Below are positions 54,861 through 63,840 of a DNA stretch of 64,000 bases, one piece after another. The first letter of the stretch is position 1. The number at the start of each line of letters is the position of its first letter. The stretch is from contig NZ_CAKASL010000003.1 in the NCBI RefSeq assembly GCF_916858655.1, positions 1-64,000 on the forward strand. Reading direction: 5' to 3'. Both the position numbers and the translations under genes were made by a program. Origin of the DNA: Aeromicrobium sp. Leaf350 (GTDB lineage: Bacteria > Actinomycetota > Actinomycetes > Propionibacteriales > Nocardioidaceae). The notes under the pieces were generated by a model, which did not search any database, had not been told where the DNA came from, and saw only the letters and a list, made by a program, of their open reading frames with translations.

Positions 54861-55048
54861 GCGGTCGACGTCGCCCTTCCCTCGCGGGAACCCCCGATCT
54901 CGTCGTCGGTCTCGGGCCCGACAACGACGACACCCGTGCTCGGCTGATCAGTGGAATGAATCAGTGGCCGAGCACGGGCGTCAACCGCTCGCCCGCCGGG
55001 CGAGTTCGTGAAGTCATCAGTGTAACGAGTGAGGTCACCACACCATGA
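54857..55048 (+). CDS. Possible 63-aa coupled ORF between two binding-protein genes
   Basis: GTG 54857 overlaps the upstream stop by GTGA, and its own TGA overlaps the next ATG (ATGA at 55045). Such overlaps on both sides are typical of coupled genes in this operon. However, the predicted peptide (VSGRRRPSLAGTPDLVVGLG onward) has no recognisable feature and a 12-bp hairpin lies inside it, so the frame may instead be part of an intergenic regulatory RNA. Confidence 0.3.
   Translation: MSGRRRPSLAGTPDLVVGLGPDNDDTRARLISGMNQWPSTGVNRSPAGRVREVISVTSEVTTP
54933..54978 (+). terminator. Internal hairpin in the pst operon (attenuator or processing site)
   Basis: CCCGTGCTCGGC (54933-54944) pairs with GCCGAGCACGGG (54967-54978); TGAT and ATCA inside can extend the stem. 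It lies between the 890-aa gene and the small PstS-like gene. It could reduce read-through or protect the downstream mRNA end so that the following secreted proteins are made in different amounts. Confidence 0.6.
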
Positions 55049-56106
55049 AGCTCCTTCGTCCGGCGGTGCTGCTCGGCACCATCGGAGCCCTCTGCGCCAC
55101 CCTCGCGCTCGCCGCGGGTCCGGCCTCGGCCGACCCGAGCACGCCGACCGACTACCGGCAGCTCGTCGGTACCGGCAGCGACACGACCCAGGGCGTCCTG
55201 AACAGCTACGGGAACACCCTGCGTGACGGTTCCCTGAACCGGGTCATCGCGTCGTACGACGCGACCGGCTCGGCCACGATCAAGGCCTCCGCCTCGGGTC
55301 CGACGTTCAACCGTCCCAACGGCTCGACCAACGGCGTCAAGGCGCTGACGGCCTCGATCAACCCCACCAACACCTACCTCTGGGGCGGCGTCAACATCGC
55401 CGGCCAGCTCGACTTCGCGCGCTCGTCGAGCGCCCCGTCGTCCAGCGCCCCCGGCACCCAGCTGACCTACATCCCGTTCGCACGGGACGCCGTCTCCTTC
55501 GCCTACGCCGACCTCGGCAACCAGTCGATCCCGTCCAACCTGACCACGGCGCAGATCGCCGCGATCTACAAGGGCGAGGTCACGTCGTTCACCGCCGCCT
55601 CGGGCGCGACGCACCCCTACAAGCCGATCCTGCCCCAGGCGGGATCGGGCACGCGCACCTTCTTCCTGTCCTCCATCGGTGTCACCGAGGCCCAGCTGAT
55701 CCCGGGCCTGCCGACGCTGCAGGAGAACGACGGCAGCCAGATCGACGCCGTCGGCGAGATCGTGCCGTTCTCGGTCGCGGCCTGGATCGCCCAGGACAAC
55801 GCCGTCGTCCCCAACACGATCGACGCGCACTCGGTCACGCTCGGCTCGGTCGGTGGCATCTCGCCGCTCACGCCGCAGTTCAAGCTGAACCCGAGCTTCA
55901 CGATGACCCGTCTGGTCTTCAACGTCGTCGAGACCGCTCGCCTGACCGCGAACGGTCCGAAGGACACGCTCCTGCGTGACTTCTTCGTCGGCACCGACTC
56001 CGAGATCTGCGCCGTGCCCGCCGTCCTCTCGCTCTACGGCTTCGGCGCGATCGGCAACCTCTGCGGCAACACCACCACCTACAAGAGCGGTTACGTCGCG
56101 CCCTGA
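55045..56106 (+). CDS. Secreted PstS-like substrate-binding protein
   Basis: 353 aa, ATG 55045. Signal peptide (1-30, cleavage near ASA-DP); no lipobox and no C-terminal helix, so it is released or held only by other proteins. PstS-like motifs: VGTGSDTTQGVLNSYGN near the start, FARDAVSFAYAD, TTAQIAAIYKGEVTSF and PQAGSGTRTFFLSS, the last corresponding to the RsdGSGT phosphate loop. A C-terminal Cys pair (EICAVPAVL, GNLCGN) may form a disulfide. It is the first of two freely secreted proteins placed between the two operon hairpins. Confidence 0.88.
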   Translation: MKLLRPAVLLGTIGALCATLALAAGPASADPSTPTDYRQLVGTGSDTTQGVLNSYGNTLRDGSLNRVIASYDATGSATIKASASGPTFNRPNGSTNGVKALTASINPTNTYLWGGVNIAGQLDFARSSSAPSSSAPGTQLTYIPFARDAVSFAYADLGNQSIPSNLTTAQIAAIYKGEVTSFTAASGATHPYKPILPQAGSGTRTFFLSSIGVTEAQLIPGLPTLQENDGSQIDAVGEIVPFSVAAWIAQDNAVVPNTIDAHSVTLGSVGGISPLTPQFKLNPSFTMTRLVFNVVETARLTANGPKDTLLRDFFVGTDSEICAVPAVLSLYGFGAIGNLCGNTTTYKSGYVAP

Positions 56107-56143
56107 GGCCCGACGTCCACACTCCACCGAAGGAACCCAGAAC

Positions 56144-57511
56144 ATGTCCAAGCGACTTCCTCGCATCGTCGCCGCCCTGAGCATCGCGCTCCTCGGCAGC
56201 GTCCTCGCCGTCGGAACCCCGGCCCAGGCCGACACGTCCGACCCCAACCGCCTCGGCGACCTGATCCTCGACAAGACCAGCGGCACGTCCCTCACGGTCG
56301 AGTCGCAGCAGTGGACCACCGTCGACACCGCCGCCGGGGCCATCTGCCCCGCCGGCTTCCGCCAGCGCTCGGGCCTGACCGCCACGAACACGGCGGGTGT
56401 CGTCCAGCAGGTCGGCGCGCGTGCCCGTGCGACCGACACGCTGGCCGCCGGTGCCACGCTGGGTCTCAGCGCCACCGACACCAAGATCCACCGCACGGCC
56501 GAGTACGCCTGGTCGCCGGGCTGGCAGTTCACCGTCGCCGACGCCACGCAGCTCCCGGCCGGTGTCTGGGAGATCAAGCACACGTGCCAGGCCACGGACA
56601 CCTACGCGCCCGCGACCGACAAGTACTACTCGGTCTGGATCCAGATCAACGCGGACCGCTCGTGGGCCAAGATCGCCAACGTCGGCCCCGTCGCCCCGGC
56701 CAAGACCACGCCGACCGTCGCGTTCAGCGGCAGCACGGCCAACGCCGACGGCAGCGTGACCCTCACGGCGACCGTCAAGAAGGCTGACGGCTCCACGGCC
56801 ACCGACGCGACCGGCCAGGTCGCGTTCCAGGGCACCGCCGCCGGTGTCCCGACCGTGAGCCAGAACGTCACGCCCACTAACGGCGTGGCGACCTGGACCA
56901 CGGGCGTCCTGTCCGCGGGCAAGCAGTACACGTTCACGGCCGGCTTCGTCGGGGGCAGCGACCCGCTGTACAACGACTCGACCGCGAACGCCTCGACGAC
57001 GGTCACGACCGTCGCCCAGCCGGTCACGCCGCAGACGGGCGAGACCGACATCACCGTCACGATCCCGGCCTCGCCGGGTGGCCTGACGCTGACGACGACG
57101 CCCGGCACGGTCGCGCTGAGCACCCCGCTGCTCGAGGGCACCGACTGGGTCGCCACGGGCGACCTGGGCCAGGTCACGGTCGCCGACTACCGGTCGAACC
57201 GTGTGGGCTGGAACCTCAACGGCAAGGTGACGAACTTCGTCCAGACCGAGGACTCCAGCAAGACGATCGCCAAGTCGAACCTCGGCTGGGCGCCGCAGCT
57301 CGTCGGTGCCACCGGCACCAACGCGGGCACCGCCGGCAACCCGGTCCTGGCCGGCACCGGCCTGACCGACGCCGGCAGCACGCTGGCCTCGGCGGCTCCC
57401 GGTGTCGCGGGGACCGAGACCAAGGTCAAGGCCGGCCTGACGCTGAAGGCTCCGTCGTCCTCGACGGCCGCCGGTGCGTACAAGGCGACCCTGACGCTGA
57501 CGCTCATCTGA
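56144..57511 (+). CDS. WxL-domain-like secreted protein with Ig-like repeat
   Basis: 455 aa, ATG 56144 with AAGGAAC upstream. Signal peptide (1-29, ending AQA-D). N-terminal unknown domain (30-185) with two Cys; an Ig-like module (187-292); then a C-terminal domain (300-455) of the WxL type, seen from TDITVTIPASPGGLTLTT, the motif GWNLNGKVTNF (WNL, 356-358) and the closing strand GAYKATLTLTLI. The second WxL motif at the end is degenerate (Trp replaced by Leu). WxL domains bind peptidoglycan and pair with DUF916 proteins, one of which is encoded next. Confidence 0.8.
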   Translation: MSKRLPRIVAALSIALLGSVLAVGTPAQADTSDPNRLGDLILDKTSGTSLTVESQQWTTVDTAAGAICPAGFRQRSGLTATNTAGVVQQVGARARATDTLAAGATLGLSATDTKIHRTAEYAWSPGWQFTVADATQLPAGVWEIKHTCQATDTYAPATDKYYSVWIQINADRSWAKIANVGPVAPAKTTPTVAFSGSTANADGSVTLTATVKKADGSTATDATGQVAFQGTAAGVPTVSQNVTPTNGVATWTTGVLSAGKQYTFTAGFVGGSDPLYNDSTANASTTVTTVAQPVTPQTGETDITVTIPASPGGLTLTTTPGTVALSTPLLEGTDWVATGDLGQVTVADYRSNRVGWNLNGKVTNFVQTEDSSKTIAKSNLGWAPQLVGATGTNAGTAGNPVLAGTGLTDAGSTLASAAPGVAGTETKVKAGLTLKAPSSSTAAGAYKATLTLTLI

Positions 57512-57540
57512 TCGACCGCTCCACCGCACCACCACTGGGG

Positions 57541-57575
57541 GCCGGGTCCGGCACGCAGCTCGTGCCGGGCCCGGC
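57541..57575 (+). terminator. Strong internal hairpin between the WxL gene and the DUF916 gene
   Basis: GCCGGGTCCGGCACG (57541-57555) pairs with CGTGCCGGGCCCGGC (57561-57575): 15 bp with one G-U pair and a 5-nt loop, about 30 nt after the WxL stop. It would attenuate transcription or define an mRNA end, making the WxL protein more abundant than the membrane proteins encoded after it. Confidence 0.75.
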
Positions 57576-57614
57576 GCCCGCCCCCGTTCCACCCCCCCTG
57601 TCCAGGAGACCCCG

Positions 57615-58745
57615 ATGTCGCACCTCCGCCCGTTCCGCCTGATCGCGGCGCTCGGCCTCGCCCTGATCGTCTCGGCGACCGTCGCCACCGCTGCGCCCGT
57701 CTCCCGTGAGGGCGAGGCCCCGGTCGCGGAGTGGAGCATCCAGCCGTCGACCTCCGCCGGCCCCGACGGACGGCCGCGCTACGAGTACGCCGTCGCCCCG
57801 GGCACGACCATCAGCGACTGGGTCTCGATCAGCAACTACTCCGACCAGGAGCTGACCTTCCGGGTCCACGCCGCCGACGCGATGACCGAGTACGACACCG
57901 GCAACTTCACCCTGATCGACGCCGACCAGGCCTCGACGGACCTGGGTGCCTGGACGAGCGTCGACTCCGGTGCCGCCCTGTGCGCCGACACCGACGACCA
58001 GGCCGAGCGCGACTGCGCCCTGACGCTCGGCGTCATGGTGACGATCCCGGCCGGGCAGCGCGCGGACCTGCCCTTCACGATCACGATCCCGGCTGACGCG
58101 ACGCCGGGCGACCACGGCGCGGGCATCGTCGCGTCGCTCGAGTCGAGCAGCGACGAGCAGACCTCGCAGGTCAACCTCGCCCAGCGCGTCGGCAGCCGCA
58201 TCTACGTGCGCGTCGACGGCGAGCTGAACCCCGGCGTCACGGTGAAGGGCGACGTCGCGAGCTACGACGGGCGCGTCAACCCGACCGTCGCGGGCTCCAC
58301 CGAGGTCGGCTTCGACGTGGAGAACACCGGCAACACCCGGGTCTCGGTCGAGTCGACCGTCACGGTCTCCGGACCCTTCGGGCTGAAGCTCGGGACCTTG
58401 AACCCCGACCCGGTCTCCAACCTGCTGCCGGGCGAGACGGCCCACGTCGTCGTCGACGTGCCCGACACCTGGCCCACGTTCCTGCAGTTCGCGAGCATCG
58501 AGGTCACTCCCGTGGCCGCGGACGGCCTCGAGAGCGACCCGCTCCCCGAGGCGACCTCGGCCAGCGCGATCGCCTGGGCCGTGCCGTGGCCCGTCGTCCT
58601 GGTGCTGCTCGCAGGAGGGGGCTTCGTCGTGTGGCGCCGCATCCGTCGTCGTCGCGACGACGAGCTGATGGCGGCCGAGCTGACGGCGTACGCCGACCAG
58701 GTCCGCGCCGCCGCGCTCGCCGGTCAGACCGGGGAGCAGCGATGA
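57615..58745 (+). CDS. DUF916 WxL-interacting protein (WIP)
   Basis: 376 aa, ATG 57615 with AGGAGA upstream. Signal peptide (1-27), then a DUF916-type domain (about 38-190: EWSIQPS, PGTTISDWVSISNYSDQELTF, DATPGDHGAGIVASL), a second beta domain (about 205-310, DUF3324-like: EVGFDVENTGNTRVSVESTV), a membrane helix (about 320-341) and a basic cytoplasmic tail of 35 residues. In Firmicutes such proteins bind WxL partners and peptidoglycan at the surface. The stop overlaps the next start (ATGA). Confidence 0.88.
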   Translation: MSHLRPFRLIAALGLALIVSATVATAAPVSREGEAPVAEWSIQPSTSAGPDGRPRYEYAVAPGTTISDWVSISNYSDQELTFRVHAADAMTEYDTGNFTLIDADQASTDLGAWTSVDSGAALCADTDDQAERDCALTLGVMVTIPAGQRADLPFTITIPADATPGDHGAGIVASLESSSDEQTSQVNLAQRVGSRIYVRVDGELNPGVTVKGDVASYDGRVNPTVAGSTEVGFDVENTGNTRVSVESTVTVSGPFGLKLGTLNPDPVSNLLPGETAHVVVDVPDTWPTFLQFASIEVTPVAADGLESDPLPEATSASAIAWAVPWPVVLVLLAGGGFVVWRRIRRRRDDELMAAELTAYADQVRAAALAGQTGEQR

Positions 58746-59479
58746 CCGCGCGTCGCAGCAGCGGGGTGGTCGCCGTCCTCCTCGCGGTCGCCGTCGCGGC
58801 GGGCCTCACGGTCTCGCCCGCACTGGCGCAGAACGGCGACACCGACGTCTCCGTCACGATCCCGCCGGCGCCGACGTCGTCGCCGACCACGCCGCCACTG
58901 CCCGCCGCGCCCGTCGTGCCGACGCCGCCGGGCGGGTCTGACACCGGTGGCGGCTTCAGCGGCGGCTCGGGCTCCGGCAGCGGCTCGGCCGCCGTGCCGG
59001 ACGCTCCCGTGGCCCCCGAGCCCGCCTCGGGCGAGCCCGCGATCGGCAGCAAGCCCGGTCGGGGCGACACGCTCGTCCTCGACCGCGACTTCGTGATGCC
59101 CGGCGAGACCGTCGTCGCGCGGGCGACCGGCCTGACCGCGGGCGAGATGGCGCAGATGGTCCTCTTCTCCGACCCCGTGCTGCTCAGCAACGAGGCGGTC
59201 GACGCCGAGGGCTCCTACCGGGCCGAGATCGTGATCCCGGAGGACACCGAGCCCGGGCGCCACACCCTGCAGCTCACCGGCTGGTCGAGCAGCAAGATCT
59301 TCGTCGGCGTCCTCGTCGTCGGTGATCCGGCGTCCGACGAGGACGAGGCCGGGGGCGGGTTCCCGCTCTGGATCTGGTGGATCGTCGCCGCGCTGCTGAT
59401 CCTCGGTCTCGCCGGGATCGGCATCCGTGCCGCGATCTCGGTCCGCCGCAACGCCCTGCCGACGGGAGCGCACCCGTGA
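58742..59479 (+). CDS. Single-pass surface protein of the Pst-WxL operon
   Basis: 245 aa, ATG 58742 overlapping the DUF916 stop. Signal peptide (about 6-30, ending ALA-QN), a Pro/Gly/Ser-rich stalk (40-105), one compact beta domain (about 110-190: [40 protein letters not shown]), a membrane helix (about 207-229) and a short basic tail. The beta domain resembles the Ig-like repeats of cell-wall proteins. It is probably a structural part of the same surface complex. No named family was recognised. Confidence 0.8.
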   Translation: MTARRSSGVVAVLLAVAVAAGLTVSPALAQNGDTDVSVTIPPAPTSSPTTPPLPAAPVVPTPPGGSDTGGGFSGGSGSGSGSAAVPDAPVAPEPASGEPAIGSKPGRGDTLVLDRDFVMPGETVVARATGLTAGEMAQMVLFSDPVLLSNEAVDAEGSYRAEIVIPEDTEPGRHTLQLTGWSSSKIFVGVLVVGDPASDEDEAGGGFPLWIWWIVAALLILGLAGIGIRAAISVRRNALPTGAHP

Positions 59480-60468
59480 CGCTGATCGACGACCCGCGGT
59501 CCGACGCGCCCACGCAGGCCGTCCCGCCGGCGGCGCCCGGAACGGTGCCGCCGGTCATGCCGCCGATCCCGCCGCGCCTGCGCGGACGACGTCCCGGTCG
59601 CCCGCCGGTGACCCGCGCCCCACGGGCCGGTCGCTGGTGGGGCGGCGCCGCGCTGCTGTCGCTGTCGCTCCTGCTGCTGGGCTTCATCACCCACGTCACG
59701 GTCTTCAGCTCGATCCAGCACGACCGAGCCCAGTCGCTGCAGTACCAGGAGCTCCGCTCGAGCCTGGCCAAGGCCGAGACGCCGGTGGGCCAGCTCGACC
59801 TCGACAAGAAGCTCGTCGGGGCCGGGACCCCCGTGGCGCTGCTGCAGATCCCGCGGCTCGGCATCGAGGAGGTCGTGGGCGAGGGGACGACCTCCGACCT
59901 GCTGCGGTCCGGTCCCGGCCACCAGCGCTCCAGCGTCATGCCGGGCCAGAACGGCACGGCGGTCATCCTGGGTCGACAGACGACCTACGGCGCCCCCTTC
60001 GCCGACCTCGAGCGGCTCGTCCCGGGCGACACGATCACCGTGGTCACGGGCCAGGGCACGCACACCTTCACGGTCTCCGGCCTCCGGCGAGACGGCGACG
60101 ACAAGCTGCCGATCCCCGGCGACGGCGAGGGGCGGCTCGAGCTCGTCACGGCCGACGGCCTGCCCCTGTTCCCCAGCGGCGCCCTGCACGTCGACGCCGA
60201 GCTGACCTCCCCGACGGTCGACACCCCGACCCGCGTGATGTCGGTCGAGGCGCTCCCGCCCGAGGAGCGCGCGATGGGTCACGACGGCTCTGCCTGGTTC
60301 ACGGCCTTCTTCGCCGGCACGTTCCTGCTGGCGGCGATCGCCGGCATGGCCGCGCTGTGGCTGCGGTGGCGGCGTGGTCCGGCCTGGATCATCGGCGTCC
60401 CGGTCGTGGTCGCCCTCGCCGCCGTGACGGCCGACTCCGTCATGAACGCCCTGCCGAATCTCCTGTGA
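59476..60468 (+). CDS. Sortase-fold membrane protein lacking catalytic His, Cys and Arg
   Basis: 330 aa from GTG 59476, overlapping the previous stop. N-terminal Pro/Arg-rich cytoplasmic part, a membrane helix (54-76), the sortase-like domain (about 115-245) and two C-terminal helices (about 272-297 and 303-322). The domain aligns by eye with class E sortases: [37 protein letters not shown], then [16 protein letters not shown] where active enzymes have [18 protein letters not shown] where active enzymes have a TC pair; and PSGALHV where an Arg is expected. There is no Cys anywhere in the protein. So it cannot be a transpeptidase and is probably a scaffold or binding module of the WxL/Pst complex. 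Confidence 0.85.
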   Translation: MTLIDDPRSDAPTQAVPPAAPGTVPPVMPPIPPRLRGRRPGRPPVTRAPRAGRWWGGAALLSLSLLLLGFITHVTVFSSIQHDRAQSLQYQELRSSLAKAETPVGQLDLDKKLVGAGTPVALLQIPRLGIEEVVGEGTTSDLLRSGPGHQRSSVMPGQNGTAVILGRQTTYGAPFADLERLVPGDTITVVTGQGTHTFTVSGLRRDGDDKLPIPGDGEGRLELVTADGLPLFPSGALHVDAELTSPTVDTPTRVMSVEALPPEERAMGHDGSAWFTAFFAGTFLLAAIAGMAALWLRWRRGPAWIIGVPVVVALAAVTADSVMNALPNLL

Positions 60469-60497
60469 TGTCCTCCCTCCGACCGACCGAGGTACCC

Positions 60498-61499
60498 ATG
60501 TCCGTCCCGAACTCCGTCCCGGCCCCCCAGCCCCTGGACTCCCTCTTCCCCGCTCCGGCGCAGGGCCAGCACGCCTCGGGCGTCCACGCTCCGCCGCCGG
60601 CCGCCGCGGTGGCCTCGGGTCCGCCGACCGCGGGTTCATTCGCCGCGGCCGACGCCGTCGGGACCACCGCGGTCGACCCGTTCGTCCCGCCGCCGGCGGC
60701 CGGCGTCCCGCAGCCGCAGGCGCCGCTGTCGAGCCTCGTCGCCCAGGACATCTCCGCCTGGTTCGGCACCCACCAGGTGCTCGACCGGGTCTCGCTCGAG
60801 ATGGCGGCCGGTGAGGTCACCGCCCTGATCGGTCCCTCAGGCTGCGGCAAGTCGACCTTCCTGCGCATCCTCAACCGCATGCACGAGCTCGTCCCGTCGG
60901 CCGGGCTGGCCGGCGAGGTCCGGCTCGACGGCGACGACATCTACGAGCGCAGCCGCAAGCTGGTCGACGCCCGCAAGGACATCGGCATGGTCTTCCAGAA
61001 GCCGAACCCGTTCCCGGCGATGAGCATCTACGACAACGTCGTCGCGGGGCTCAAGCTCACCGGCGTGAAGGCCAGCAAGGAGTCGAAGGACGAGCTCGTC
61101 CAGCGCTGCCTGACGAGCGCAGGCCTGTGGAACGAGGTGAAGGACCGCCTGCGCTCGCCCGGCGGGGGCCTGTCGGGCGGCCAGCAGCAGCGTCTCTGCA
61201 TCGCGCGCTCGCTGGCGGTCCGTCCGCGCGTCCTGCTGATGGACGAGCCGTGCTCCGCGCTCGACCCGACGTCGACCCGCGTGATCGAGGAGACCATCAA
61301 GGAGCTCCGCCAGGAGGTCACGATCGTCATCGTCACCCACAACATGCAGCAGGCTGCGCGCGTCTCGCAGCGCTGCGCGTTCTTCCTGGCGAGCCAGGGC
61401 ACGCCCGGCGTGATCGTCGAGCACGGCGACACCGACGCGATGTTCGGCGAGCCGCGCGACCAGCGCACGCACGACTACGTGAACGGGCGGTTCGGCTGA
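60498..61499 (+). CDS. pstB: Phosphate ABC transporter ATP-binding protein PstB
   Basis: 333 aa from ATG 60498 (GAGG 6 nt upstream); an in-frame ATG at 60468 overlapping the previous stop would add 10 residues. Residues 1-80 are a Pro/Ala-rich extension not found in ordinary PstB. The ATPase follows: Walker [11 protein letters not shown]-loop [17 protein letters not shown] (typical of PstB), signature [16 protein letters not shown], Walker [14 protein letters not shown] and H-loop [12 protein letters not shown]. It powers PstC/PstA. Its distance from pstCA with surface-protein genes between them ties those proteins to phosphate uptake. Confidence 0.95.
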   Translation: MSVPNSVPAPQPLDSLFPAPAQGQHASGVHAPPPAAAVASGPPTAGSFAAADAVGTTAVDPFVPPPAAGVPQPQAPLSSLVAQDISAWFGTHQVLDRVSLEMAAGEVTALIGPSGCGKSTFLRILNRMHELVPSAGLAGEVRLDGDDIYERSRKLVDARKDIGMVFQKPNPFPAMSIYDNVVAGLKLTGVKASKESKDELVQRCLTSAGLWNEVKDRLRSPGGGLSGGQQQRLCIARSLAVRPRVLLMDEPCSALDPTSTRVIEETIKELRQEVTIVIVTHNMQQAARVSQRCAFFLASQGTPGVIVEHGDTDAMFGEPRDQRTHDYVNGRFG

Positions 61500-61502
61500 G
61501 TC

Positions 61503-63083
61503 ATGTCCACCGACGGCTGGTCCGGGCCCCTGCTCGGAGAGCGCTTCGAGGTTGGCGAGCTGCTGGGGGTGGGCGGCTCGGCGGCCGTGTTCGTCGCGCT
61601 CGACCGCCTCACGGGCGAGCGGGTCGCGGTCAAGATCGGCCACGCCCACGTGGGGGCGGAGCTGCGCTCGGACGTCGCCCGGGAGGCCGAGGTCGCCGAG
61701 CGTCTCGACCACCCGAACGTCGCCCGTGTGCACGCGCACGGATGGCACGACAGCGCGGGCCTGGTCCAGCCGTGGCTCGCGATGGACCTGGTGCCGGGGC
61801 CCAGCCTGGCCGCGTGGGTCGCGGAGCACGGAGCGCTGTCGCCGCGCGCGGCGGCGACCGCGATCGCGCAGGTGCTCGACGCCCTCGGAGCGGCGCACGC
61901 GATCGGGCTCGTGCACCGCGACGTCGCACCCGACAACGTGCTGCTCGACGCCGAGGGTCGCCTGCGCCTCGTGGACTTCGGCCTGGCGTCCGCCTTCGGT
62001 GCCGCCGGGATCCACGCGGGCTCGGGCAAGGTCGTCGGGCACGTGCACTACATGTCGCCCGAGCAGGCCCGTGGTCAGCCGGCCGGTCCGGCCGGCGACC
62101 TGTACCAGGCGGGGGCACTGCTGCACTTCCTGCTGACGGGGGAGCCGCCCTTCGTGCGCGACCGGGTCGAGGACGTGCTGCGGGCTCACGTGGAGGCACC
62201 CGTTCCGGTCCCGTCGGCCCGCGACCCGCGCAACCGGCCCCTGGACACGGTCGTGGCGACGGCGCTGGCCAAGTCGCCCGAACGCCGCTTCGCCTCGGCC
62301 GTCGCGATGCGTGACGCCGTCGCCCGCCTCCTCGGTGCCGACGACGTTCCCGCGGACGCTGCGGCCACGCAGGCGGTCGCGGCGGCGGGGCGCACGACGA
62401 CCGTCGCCGCGTGGACCCCGGCGGCGAACGCGACGGCGGCGGGCCCGACGTACGACGAGGACTTCCGCGAGAGCCGGTTCGGCGGCATCGGCTGGCTCCT
62501 CGGAGCGGCGCTCGTGCTGATCGTGGCCATGGTGTGGGGCCTGGCGGGGGGAGACTCCACGACGGCGCTCGCCACCAGCACGCCCACGCCGTCCGCCACC
62601 CCGACCCCGGAGCCCGTGGTGACGACCCCCGTCGCGGCGGTCGACGAACCGGTCGACGACTCGGTCGCGGTGCCGGTGCTGGTCGGCTCGCTCCCCGAGA
62701 TCGAGTCCCGGCTGCGAGCTGCCGGGCTGACGGTCGGCGCCGTCCGTCGCGTGTCGTCGCCGGAGGTGTCGGGGACCGTGCTGGGCGGGTCGTCCGCCTC
62801 CGGCACCAGGGTCCCGCCGGGCTCGGCGGTCGACCTCGACGTCGCGTCCGGGTCGAACGTGGTCCCGAGCGTGGCCGGGACGTCGGTCGGCGAGGCGCGC
62901 GCGCTGCTCGAGGCGGCAGGCTTCGTCCCTGTCGTGGTCGAGTCGACGAGCGCCAGCGTCACGGGGACGTCCGTCGTCGGCACGCAGCCGGGGAGTGGCA
63001 CCGTGCTGAGGCTCGGGGTCAGTGTCACGGTCGAGGTCGTCGGGCCTCCGGCGCAGGAGGTGCCGGATGCACCCGCCGCTTGA
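61503..63083 (+). CDS. PASTA-domain Ser/Thr protein kinase
   Basis: 526 aa, ATG 61503, 3 nt after pstB. Kinase domain (about 14-275): Gly loop GVGGSAAVF, Lys in VAVKIG (K44), HRDVAPDN (D140) and DFG (158-160). The usual catalytic-loop Lys (HRDxKPxN) is Ala here, so activity may be reduced or changed. A linker, one membrane helix (about 328-347), a Thr/Pro stalk and two PASTA repeats outside (about 388-450 and 455-520) follow. PASTA modules sense peptidoglycan fragments. The position suggests it monitors or controls the wall-bound complex. The end overlaps the next gene by 17 bp. Confidence 0.9.
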   Translation: MSTDGWSGPLLGERFEVGELLGVGGSAAVFVALDRLTGERVAVKIGHAHVGAELRSDVAREAEVAERLDHPNVARVHAHGWHDSAGLVQPWLAMDLVPGPSLAAWVAEHGALSPRAAATAIAQVLDALGAAHAIGLVHRDVAPDNVLLDAEGRLRLVDFGLASAFGAAGIHAGSGKVVGHVHYMSPEQARGQPAGPAGDLYQAGALLHFLLTGEPPFVRDRVEDVLRAHVEAPVPVPSARDPRNRPLDTVVATALAKSPERRFASAVAMRDAVARLLGADDVPADAAATQAVAAAGRTTTVAAWTPAANATAAGPTYDEDFRESRFGGIGWLLGAALVLIVAMVWGLAGGDSTTALATSTPTPSATPTPEPVVTTPVAAVDEPVDDSVAVPVLVGSLPEIESRLRAAGLTVGAVRRVSSPEVSGTVLGGSSASGTRVPPGSAVDLDVASGSNVVPSVAGTSVGEARALLEAAGFVPVVVESTSASVTGTSVVGTQPGSGTVLRLGVSVTVEVVGPPAQEVPDAPAA

Positions 63084-63840
63084 GGTCCGGCCCGTCAGCC
63101 GGCTCGCGTCCGTGGCTTCCGTGGTCAGTGGGCTCGCCGCCCTCGCGCTGCTCGCGGTGACGGTCGTGGTGGCGGTCCAGCTGCTCCGGGTCGAGGCGGT
63201 GGCGACGGGAGACGTCCCGGTCGTGTCGTCCGCCGACGTCGTCACCACCACGGGGGCGTCGACGGCCTCGGGCCCGGTGCGCGGCATCGATCCCGCGTGG
63301 CTCGCGAGCACGGCCGCGGCGACCGGCATCCCGCCCCGGGCGCTCGCCGCCTACGCGTCGGCCTCGCTCGTCGCGGCCGACGAGTCGCCGCAGTGTGGCC
63401 TCGGCTGGAACACCGTGGCCGCGATCGGGGCGATCGAGACCGGGCACGGCACCCACGGCGACAGTGCGATCGACCCCGACGGCTGGGCCCGTCCCGCGAT
63501 TCTCGGACCCCGTCTCGACGGCCAGGGCTTCGCCGCCATCAGGGACACGGACGGCGGCCTGCTCGACGGCGACACCACGTGGGACCGCGCCGTCGGGCCG
63601 TTGCAGTTCATCCCCTCGACCTGGGCGCGGTGGGGCGCCGACGGCAACGGCGACGGCGTCGCCGACCCGCACCAGATCGACGACGCCGCTCTCGCGGCCG
63701 TGCGGTACCTGTGCCACGGCGGGTCGACGACGACGCCGGCCGAGTGGCGACGGGCCGTGTTCAGCTACAACCACTCCGACGCCTACGTCGACCAGGTCGC
63801 CGCGCGGGCGAACACGTACGCGGGAGCCGTCGGTGGCTGA
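63067..63840 (+). CDS. Lytic transglycosylase-like protein, membrane-anchored
   Basis: 257 aa, ATG 63067 (GGAG 8 nt upstream) inside the kinase 3' end. N-terminal membrane anchor (about 17-40), then an SLT-like domain: catalytic Glu in AAIGAIETGHGTHG (E124), AVGPLQFIPSTWARWGADGNGD and DDAALAAVRYLCHGG with FSYNHSDAYVDQV. This matches actinobacterial lytic murein transglycosylases (MltB/SLT-like). It cuts glycan strands of peptidoglycan and may open the wall for the surface complex. Confidence 0.9.
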   Translation: MHPPLEVRPVSRLASVASVVSGLAALALLAVTVVVAVQLLRVEAVATGDVPVVSSADVVTTTGASTASGPVRGIDPAWLASTAAATGIPPRALAAYASASLVAADESPQCGLGWNTVAAIGAIETGHGTHGDSAIDPDGWARPAILGPRLDGQGFAAIRDTDGGLLDGDTTWDRAVGPLQFIPSTWARWGADGNGDGVADPHQIDDAALAAVRYLCHGGSTTTPAEWRRAVFSYNHSDAYVDQVAARANTYAGAVGG

